From Solobacterium sp. UBA3691 (GTDB lineage Bacteria; Bacillota_I; Bacilli_A; Erysipelotrichales; Erysipelotrichaceae): DNA of 9,095 bases. The translations under genes and the position numbers were made by a program. Positions within the stretch are counted from its first letter, which is position 1; each line of letters opens with the position of its first letter. Shown one piece after another: positions 4,629 to 9,095 of this stretch. The DNA lies in assembly GCA_002372175.1 (NCBI GenBank), contig DFIS01000015.1, forward strand, positions 1 to 9,095. The letters are read 5' to 3'. The notes beneath the pieces were generated by a model. That model saw nothing but the letters and a program-made list of their open reading frames with translations, ran no database searches and was not told the DNA's origin.

Positions 4629-6458
4629 ATGAACAGACAATTAACGATGGATTCCCGCGTAAAGGAAGTCTTTGCGCATCCGGTGGGACACGATATTCTG
4701 GCAAAGGTACTGCTGCAGACAGGGATGTCTTCGGCACTGGTCAATAATCCTGTGGTTGGAAACATGAAGCTGAAGCATATCAGTAAGCTGACCGGAAAGA
4801 TCCTCGATGCAGGGTTCTGGGATGTTTTCCTGAAGCTTTTGAACAGTGAACATGATGTACCGTATACCAGTCATGAACCGGAGACACATGCATGGTGGAA
4901 AGAGGCTGTCTTCTACCAGATCTATCCGCGGTCATTCTGCGACAGTGACGGGGATGGCATCGGTGATCTACAGGGGATCATCTCCAAGCTGGATTATCTG
5001 CAGGATCTGGGTGTAGACGCATTATGGCTTTCACCGGTATATGATTCACCTAATGATGATAACGGCTACGATATCCGGGACTACGAGAAGATCCAGGCAG
5101 AGTTCGGGACGATGGAGGACTTTGATACACTCCTGGAAGAGGTACATAAGCGGGACATGAAGCTGATCATGGATCTGGTGGTCAATCATACGTCGGATGA
5201 ACACCGGTGGTTTCAGGAGGCTTTGAAGGATCCTGACTCACCGTACAGGGATTACTACTTTCTGAGGGAATCCAGAGATATACCGAATAACTGGACGTCG
5301 TTCTTTTCCGGCAGTGCCTGGAATCACTATGAGGGTGATCTCTGGGGTCTGCATCTGTTCAGTAAGAAACAGATGGATCTGAACTGGGATAATCCGGCAT
5401 TAAGAGAAGAGATCATCAGCATGATCAATCGCTGGCTTGACAAGGGTGTGGATGGTTTCCGCATGGATGTGATCAACTATATCTCCAAGACGGAGGGTCT
5501 GCCTGACGGGGATCCTTCGGTCGGAGAGCTGATGGGATATACAGGTATAGAGAATTATTACTACGGACCGCATCTGCACGAGTATCTGCGGGAGATACAG
5601 GCAAAGGCATTCACGCCGCATCAAGCTTTCTCGGTTGGCGAGACACCGGGACTTGGCATGCGCATGGCACAGCTGGTGACCGGGGAAGAGCGCAGGGAAC
5701 TGAATGCGGTATTCTCGTTTGATCATCTGGAGACACCCGGTCATGTGCGTTTTGAGGACTATAAGTATGATCTGAACTTCTACCGGGACTTTATCCTGGA
5801 GTATATCGAAAGTGCAGGGAATAACAGCCGGGTGACACTCTTCTGGAATAATCATGATAATCCCCGGATGATCTCCAAGATCACGGATAATACAGCCATG
5901 CATAAGCACCTGAGTATCCTGCTGGCAGTGCTGCAGATGACTCTGAAGGGTATACCGTTTGTTTATCAGGGAGATGAGATGGGACTGAAGAATGTACCGT
6001 TCAGAGGTATGCAGGATATCAGTGATGTTGAGAGTAAGGGTAAGTATGAGGAACTGATACAGAAGATGTCTGAAGAAGAGGCCTGGAAGATCATCCTGGC
6101 CGGGACCAGGGATCATGCCAGAGTACCTCTGCCGTGGAACCGTGTGCCGGAGGGTGAGGAGTACAGACTGCAGATGGCAGATGAGGATGTAACAGAGGCA
6201 TACCGTACACTGATCCGCATACGCAGAGAACATAAAGCACTGATCTACGGGGATATGCATGTGATCAACAGGTTCAGGGACCATTTCTGCTTTACCAGAG
6301 AGGATGATACGGAGATCCTGAAGATCGAAACGAATCTCTCGGAAAGAGAAGTTACTGCCCAGTCGCATAAGGGATATGTACTGCTGTATCCGTCGGTTAT
6401 ACAGAACGAAAAGATCCTGGCTCCGTATGAAGCCAGGATATGGTACAGAAAGAAATAA
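4629..6458 (+). CDS. GH13 alpha-glucosidase (oligo-1,6-glucosidase-like) with extra N-terminal helical module
   Basis: A 609-residue cytosolic enzyme without signal peptide. From about residue 88 (WWKEAVFYQIYPRSF) it is a GH13 alpha-amylase barrel of the oligo-1,6-glucosidase/dextran glucosidase/trehalose-6-phosphate hydrolase group. Conserved regions are DLVVNH (182-187), GFRMDVIN with nucleophile Asp280, VGETPG with acid/base Glu338, and NNHDNPR with transition-state-stabilising Asp410. Val281 after the nucleophile is the residue linked in this subfamily to alpha-1,6 rather than alpha-1,4 preference, so isomaltose-type oligosaccharides are the likely substrates. FVYQGDEMG and RDHARVPLPW follow the family pattern. 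Residues 1-75 precede the normal family start and look like a small helical domain (AHPVGHDILAKVLLQ, VNNPVVGNMKL). ATG 4629 is chosen over the in-frame 4605 because AGAGG (4616-4620) sits 8 bases upstream. No sugar transporter or regulator adjoins it. Confidence 0.92.
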   Translation: MNRQLTMDSRVKEVFAHPVGHDILAKVLLQTGMSSALVNNPVVGNMKLKHISKLTGKILDAGFWDVFLKLLNSEHDVPYTSHEPETHAWWKEAVFYQIYPRSFCDSDGDGIGDLQGIISKLDYLQDLGVDALWLSPVYDSPNDDNGYDIRDYEKIQAEFGTMEDFDTLLEEVHKRDMKLIMDLVVNHTSDEHRWFQEALKDPDSPYRDYYFLRESRDIPNNWTSFFSGSAWNHYEGDLWGLHLFSKKQMDLNWDNPALREEIISMINRWLDKGVDGFRMDVINYISKTEGLPDGDPSVGELMGYTGIENYYYGPHLHEYLREIQAKAFTPHQAFSVGETPGLGMRMAQLVTGEERRELNAVFSFDHLETPGHVRFEDYKYDLNFYRDFILEYIESAGNNSRVTLFWNNHDNPRMISKITDNTAMHKHLSILLAVLQMTLKGIPFVYQGDEMGLKNVPFRGMQDISDVESKGKYEELIQKMSEEEAWKIILAGTRDHARVPLPWNRVPEGEEYRLQMADEDVTEAYRTLIRIRREHKALIYGDMHVINRFRDHFCFTREDDTEILKIETNLSEREVTAQSHKGYVLLYPSVIQNEKILAPYEARIWYRKK

Positions 6459-6486
6459 TAACAGGAGATAAGTAAAAGGATAAAGG

Positions 6487-6510
6487 AAACACCGCTGTAC
6501 GGCGGTGTTT
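6487..6510. terminator. hairpin between convergent glucosidase and nucleotidase genes
   Basis: A 9-base-pair perfect stem, AAACACCGC with GCGGTGTTT, closes a 6-base loop (TGTACG). The arms end in T-rich sequence on both strands (GTTTATGTG plus; GTTTCCTTTATCC minus), but there is no long T-run. It probably ends both convergent transcripts. Confidence 0.65.
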
Positions 6511-6535
6511 ATGTGTAGATTACCTGTAAGGTTGA

Positions 6536-8065
6536 TCAGAGAATGATCTGTATGTTTTCGGTGTGTTCGATCTGCAGGGGATCATGGGTCATGATGTAGT
6601 CGGTTAACAGTTCGAGGTTGTTGCTTTGACCGATACCCAGGGTCTCCAGATGTCGGAACATGTCGTATTCACCGCCGCCGGAAGCTCTGTAGTTATCTAC
6701 AGCGATCGTGAATTCTATATCGTCGGTGATATCTTCTCCCCTGTACTTCAGTTCCGTGATGCGGGAACCGACATCGTTGGATACCTTGATCGTATAGGTA
6801 ATACCGTCAGCCATGTCATATCTGTGATACTTCGTATATGTAGAGATAAAGCGCGGGGATACGGTGATGTGGCCGCCGCGGATGGTCCAGAATTCTGCAC
6901 ATTTCTCCAGATATTCACGCAGTACCTTGCCGGTGATCTTTTTCAGGATGTAGTTGTTTCTGTAGAGGTAGGTGTTGACGATATCTCTGGTCGTAATATG
7001 GTGGTGCAGACCGATTGCATTCGAAGGAAGAGTATTGCCTACGATATCGGCTCCGGTAGCTTCCATGACAGCCCGGTTGACCAGGGTGATCAGAGGTGTC
7101 TTGTGCAGGCGTGCCTGCATGGGGTCAGTGATCAGCAGATCCAGATCGGTTGTGCCAAGAGGTGTATCCAGCCATTTCTGCGTCTTTTCTTCGGCTTCTT
7201 TTGCGATCTCCAGGATCTCTTCATCTGCGTCCGTATCGGTCTTCAGGATACGTGGTTCGATGACAGGTTTTCCTTCATCATTGAATTCGATATCTACACA
7301 GGCAAGACTTCTGCCGTGACTTTCGGTCTGGGTGTATACTTTGCCGAAGAGTGTGCCGCAGCGGGAGTTGTGCTGGTGGCCGGTGATCAGGATATCGATA
7401 CCGGGTACGGTCTTCATGATCTCGTAGCCCTGGTTCTCTCCGTCGATGCGTCTGATCGGTTCGCCGGTGTTCAGGTCACGCTCAAAGCCGCCGTGATATA
7501 CACAGATCAGCAGATCGGGATTCTCCAGACGTCTGATCAGGCTGACGGTCTTTTCTGCCGTCTCTACAGCGTCCCGGAAGGTCATATGCCGGGTATTGCG
7601 TCTTCTCTGCTGGAAGGCCACAGTGGAGGTGATGATACCGAAGAGGGCGATCTTTTTTCCGGCGATCTCACGGATAACATAAGTAGGACCGAAGGGTGTA
7701 TTCCGGTAGGATGCGTTGGAGGTGATGCAGGGGGCGCCGACGTTCTCCAGGTGTTTCATCAACTGTTCAGCACCGCGGTCGAAGTCATGATTGCCAAGGT
7801 TGATATAATCATACTTCATGTGTTTCATGATCCTGGTCATCGGCGAGATCTTTTCTTCTTCCGCAAGATAGTGCCATGTCGCAATGGGAGCACCGCTCAG
7901 ATTGTCTCCGTTGTCGATCAGCAGGGTATTCTCATCCCGCAGTAAGCTGATCAGTGAGGAGAGTTTTGCATAGCCGCAGTTTTCTTCTTTGCCGGTGCTG
8001 TAACTGTTTGGATAACAGTATGCATGGACATCGGATGTGGCAAGTATTCGTATTCGTTCGTTCAT
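6536..8065 (-). CDS. cytoplasmic 5'-nucleotidase/UDP-sugar hydrolase-family metallophosphatase
   Basis: A 509-residue protein with the two-domain layout of the 5'-nucleotidase/UshA family. The N-terminal metallophosphatase domain (about 1-260) has all dimetal ligands: Asp12 and His14 (SDVHAY), Asp54 (NGDN), Asn92 and His93 (GNHDFD), His191 (YHGG), and His230 and His232 (GHQH). The C-terminal substrate domain (about 300-509) shows the NNYILKKITGKVLREYLE helix and DNYRASGGGEYDMF at 457-470, the usual nucleotide-binding strip. Most relatives are exported or wall-anchored, but this one begins directly with MNERIRILATSD and has no signal peptide or sorting motif, so it should act inside the cell on nucleotides or other phosphoesters. 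AAGGAG (8071-8076) supports the ATG at 8065. An intrinsic terminator sits immediately upstream of this site. The substrate (nucleoside monophosphate, cyclic nucleotide, UDP-sugar) is unresolved. Confidence 0.92.
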   Translation of the reverse strand: MNERIRILATSDVHAYCYPNSYSTGKEENCGYAKLSSLISLLRDENTLLIDNGDNLSGAPIATWHYLAEEEKISPMTRIMKHMKYDYINLGNHDFDRGAEQLMKHLENVGAPCITSNASYRNTPFGPTYVIREIAGKKIALFGIITSTVAFQQRRRNTRHMTFRDAVETAEKTVSLIRRLENPDLLICVYHGGFERDLNTGEPIRRIDGENQGYEIMKTVPGIDILITGHQHNSRCGTLFGKVYTQTESHGRSLACVDIEFNDEGKPVIEPRILKTDTDADEEILEIAKEAEEKTQKWLDTPLGTTDLDLLITDPMQARLHKTPLITLVNRAVMEATGADIVGNTLPSNAIGLHHHITTRDIVNTYLYRNNYILKKITGKVLREYLEKCAEFWTIRGGHITVSPRFISTYTKYHRYDMADGITYTIKVSNDVGSRITELKYRGEDITDDIEFTIAVDNYRASGGGEYDMFRHLETLGIGQSNNLELLTDYIMTHDPLQIEHTENIQIIL

Positions 8066-8077
8066 GTTGTGCTCCTT

Positions 8078-8109
8078 AAAAAAGGTGAGAATTCCGGGGA
8101 ACTCTCACC
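8078..8109 (-). terminator. intrinsic terminator of the kinase-like gene, abutting the nucleotidase ribosome binding site
   Basis: On the minus strand a 7-base-pair stem (GGTGAGA at 8084-8090 with TCTCACC at 8103-8109), extended after one mismatch by TTC/GAA, is followed by six T residues (8078-8083). The next bases are AAGGAG and the nucleotidase ATG at 8065. The interval 8110-8168, between this hairpin and the end of the kinase-like gene, holds no gene and only weak promoter-like sequence. Confidence 0.75.
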
Positions 8110-8168
8110 ATCATGATTAGTATGGTACAGATGCGGAGGTCCATTTCCTTATTCAGGGAATGTATGAC

Positions 8169-8753
8169 TTAGTCTTTAGCCAGGGAAGCAATGATCTCTG
8201 CACAGCGGTCAATACCGATCGCCTCGGTGTCAAGAGAGATATTGTAGTTCTGGGCTACACCCCACTTGTTGTCTGTATATAACTGGTAGTATGTAATACG
8301 GCGTTTATCCTTGTCGCTGATACGCTTGGCAGGATCTACTTCGGTCTCTCCGTATTCACGTACGATACGTTCCATACGTGCCTGTTTCGGGGCATGGATG
8401 AATACCTTAAGCAGATCGGGGCGGTCATTCAGGATATAGTCTGCACATCTTCCGACGATGACACACGGTCCTTTCTCTGCCAGTTCTTTAATAATATTGC
8501 ACTGGATCGTCCAGATCTGATCGCTGTTGTTCAGACCATAGTAATCTGTACGGGACAGGGCTGCAAAGATACCGGAATCTACGGCGTCTTCACTGTGTTC
8601 GCGGATATAGTTCTCCGCAAAGCCACTCTGTTTGGCGATCTCGGAAATGATCTCACTGTCATAGCAGGGAACACCCAGGATCTCTGCGGCTTTCTTACCT
8701 ACCGTACGTCCTCCGCTGCCAAACTCACGGCTGATTGTAACGATCTTTGTCAT
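8169..8753 (-). CDS. cytidylate-kinase-like family protein
   Basis: A 194-residue cytosolic P-loop protein of the cytidylate-kinase-like family. The N-terminus ITISREFGSGGRTVGKKAAE contains the modified Walker A loop (SREFGSGGRTVGK, 8-20) typical of this group. VIVGRCADYIL (98-108) and the Arg/Lys-rich lid DKDKRRITYYQLYTDNKWG (147-165) follow in order. Such proteins are common in gut Firmicutes beside or instead of canonical Cmk; whether they phosphorylate CMP or another substrate is generally not established. ATG 8753 is preferred over the in-frame GTG at 8762 because the latter lies inside the ribosome binding site AGAGGTG, 6 bases upstream of 8753. The gene is preceded by an IS200/IS605 element end about 87 bases away and followed by an intrinsic terminator. 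Confidence 0.9.
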   Translation of the reverse strand: MTKIVTISREFGSGGRTVGKKAAEILGVPCYDSEIISEIAKQSGFAENYIREHSEDAVDSGIFAALSRTDYYGLNNSDQIWTIQCNIIKELAEKGPCVIVGRCADYILNDRPDLLKVFIHAPKQARMERIVREYGETEVDPAKRISDKDKRRITYYQLYTDNKWGVAQNYNISLDTEAIGIDRCAEIIASLAKD

Positions 8754-8776
8754 ATAGGTCACCTCTTCTTTACTTA

Positions 8777-8806
8777 ATCATACACCTAATACGGCAGTCC
8801 TGATAA
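8777..8806 (-). promoter_or_regulatory. possible promoter of the cytidylate-kinase-like gene
   Basis: On the minus strand TATGAT (8777-8782) lies 18 bases downstream of TTATCA (8801-8806). The -10 matches five of six positions, the -35 four of six. It lies between the gene and the mobile element end, so the insertion left this promoter intact but changed everything upstream of about 8840. Confidence 0.4.
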
Positions 8807-8839
8807 GTGGTTTTGATATACAGGACAGCGATACTAATC

Positions 8840-8990
8840 TTGACACTCCACACGACTGAGTCGTGGGATTCTTGCTTCAATGACCACCACATTGCCAAGA
8901 AGGCTTTAGTTTTACACGGTCTCCACAAGCGTAGATTCGGGTGTGTCCCACCCTATTGGATGTTTATTTCTCAGGCTATCCCTAAGCCTT
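8840..8990 (-). ncRNA. presumed omega-RNA (reRNA) scaffold of TnpB
   Basis: TnpB nucleases use an RNA derived from the 3' end of tnpB and the element's right end. The tail here has features I recognise from such ends: a GGGTG-N5-CACCC hairpin (8939-8953), a CTACGC...GTGGAGACCGTGTA block (about 8912-8936), then GAAGCAAGAATCCC before the terminal hairpin and GAGTGTCAA. The guide would be the host sequence immediately past the tip, about 8820-8839 on the minus strand. The 5' limit is not determinable; 8990 is a nominal value inside tnpB. Confidence 0.6.
8848..8867. repeat. subterminal hairpin of the IS200/IS605 right end
   Basis: CACGAC (8851-8856) pairs with GTCGTG (8860-8865) around a TGA loop, extended by two C-G pairs past a bulged A. 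Such imperfect subterminal hairpins are the binding sites of the Y1 transposase TnpA at IS200/IS605 ends and also form the last stem of the omega-RNA scaffold. Confidence 0.7.
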
Positions 8991-9095
8991 TGTTCAGTAT
9001 ATTGATACTCGCATTATGATCTCTGTCGTGGATCGCGTGGCAGTTCGGACACTCCCATCTCCTGACAGAAAGTTTTTTCGTCAGTGGATTCCTGT
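8971..9095 (-). CDS. tnpB: TnpB RNA-guided nuclease, C-terminal end only (partial)
   Basis: The last 40 codons, read from 9093 down to the TGA at 8971-8973; the start lies past the window edge. The segment contains WECPNCHAIHDRDHNAS: the second CxxC pair of the TnpB zinc ribbon (CPNC) and the RDxNAS motif carrying the last catalytic Asp of the RuvC site. It ends in NILNKGLGIA, the usual TnpB tail. TnpB is the RNA-guided DNA nuclease of IS200/IS605 elements and the ancestor of Cas12. The visible part is intact, with both Cys and the Asp present, so the gene may be active; the upstream domains are not visible. Confidence 0.9.
   Translation of the reverse strand, partial: RNPLTKKLSVRRWECPNCHAIHDRDHNASINILNKGLGIA

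Larger units (their letters stand above)
8840..9095 (-). mobile_element. IS200/IS605-family element, right end (truncated by window edge)
   Basis: The minus strand contains the tnpB 3' end, a conserved-looking non-coding tail, a subterminal hairpin, and then GTGTCAA at the presumed cleavage site. TCAA at the right tip is typical of several members of this family, which move as single strands, have no terminal inverted repeats and make no target duplications. The element would continue beyond 9095. Whether a tnpA transposase is present cannot be seen. The exact tip (about 8840) is inferred. Confidence 0.8.

Noticed and set aside
5400..6368. Minus-strand open frame (about 322 codons) opposite the glucosidase gene
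   Set aside because: Antisense to the GH13 catalytic domain, rich in His/Gln/Cys/Ile in a non-protein-like way, with no family resemblance.
4629..6458. Trehalose-6-phosphate hydrolase (treC/treA) for the GH13 enzyme
   Set aside because: The family is close, but there is no trehalose PTS or TreR neighbour and the nucleophile region reads GFRMDVIN, so an oligo-1,6-glucosidase-like call is safer.
6626..7945. Long plus-strand open frame (about 439 codons) opposite the nucleotidase gene
   Set aside because: It lies wholly antisense to a gene with all metallophosphatase motifs, has no recognisable domain, and its composition is a by-product of codon use on the other strand.
8754..8762. GTG start at 8762 for the cytidylate-kinase-like gene
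   Set aside because: The GTG is part of the AGAGGTG Shine-Dalgarno sequence for the ATG at 8753.
8807..9019. Plus-strand open frame of 70 codons over the IS right end
   Set aside because: It runs through the omega-RNA/hairpin region and antisense to tnpB; the minus-strand tnpB reading explains the sequence.
1..9095. Frequent GATC motifs across the window
   Set aside because: They fit codon-pair preference (GAT/ATC and following C) in this genome and cluster at no origin-like or regulatory site.

Overview
The window looks like chromosome from a low-to-mid-GC Firmicute (Bacillota), probably a gut-type anaerobe of the Erysipelotrichales or Lachnospirales. This rests on the gene families (a DUF3842-type protein, an ECF transporter S component, a cytidylate-kinase-like protein, a GH13 alpha-glucosidase), strong AGGAGG-type ribosome binding sites and compact spacing. 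The genus cannot be fixed from the sequence alone. No rRNA, tRNA or CRISPR array was seen.

Left part (1-2001): the first 23 bases resemble the terminal inverted repeat of an IS3-family (IS150-like) element lying outside the window. Next come a HAD-superfamily phosphatase (minus), a divergently transcribed uncharacterised protein with a possible C39/papain-like cysteine peptidase signature (plus), a shared hairpin terminator, and a nitroreductase-family FMN oxidoreductase (minus).

Middle (2002-4589): a plus-strand group. A sigma-A promoter drives a DUF3842-type glycine-rich protein, which overlaps a MATE-family exporter by 8 bases. A second good promoter and a leader with two hairpins, both with AGAA loops, precede a membrane S component of an ECF vitamin transporter. 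A strong intrinsic terminator follows. The three genes could form a small-molecule uptake/efflux module, but no substrate can be read from the sequence.

Right part (4590-9095): a cytoplasmic GH13 alpha-glucosidase with an extra N-terminal helical module of about 75 residues runs towards a minus-strand, signal-peptide-less 5'-nucleotidase/metallophosphatase. A hairpin lies between them. Upstream of the nucleotidase is a cytidylate-kinase-like gene on the same strand; its intrinsic terminator almost touches the nucleotidase ribosome binding site. The window ends in the right end of an IS200/IS605-type element on the minus strand: the last 40 codons of tnpB, the presumed omega-RNA (reRNA) scaffold and the subterminal hairpin, ending at about 8840, 87 bases before the kinase-like gene starts.

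Most of the window is ordinary housekeeping or accessory metabolism. The points most worth a second look are the TnpB/omega-RNA end with its readable guide position, the DUF3842-MATE coupling, the ECF leader, the N-terminal module on the glucosidase, the cysteine-peptidase-like orphan, and the terminator abutting the nucleotidase start.
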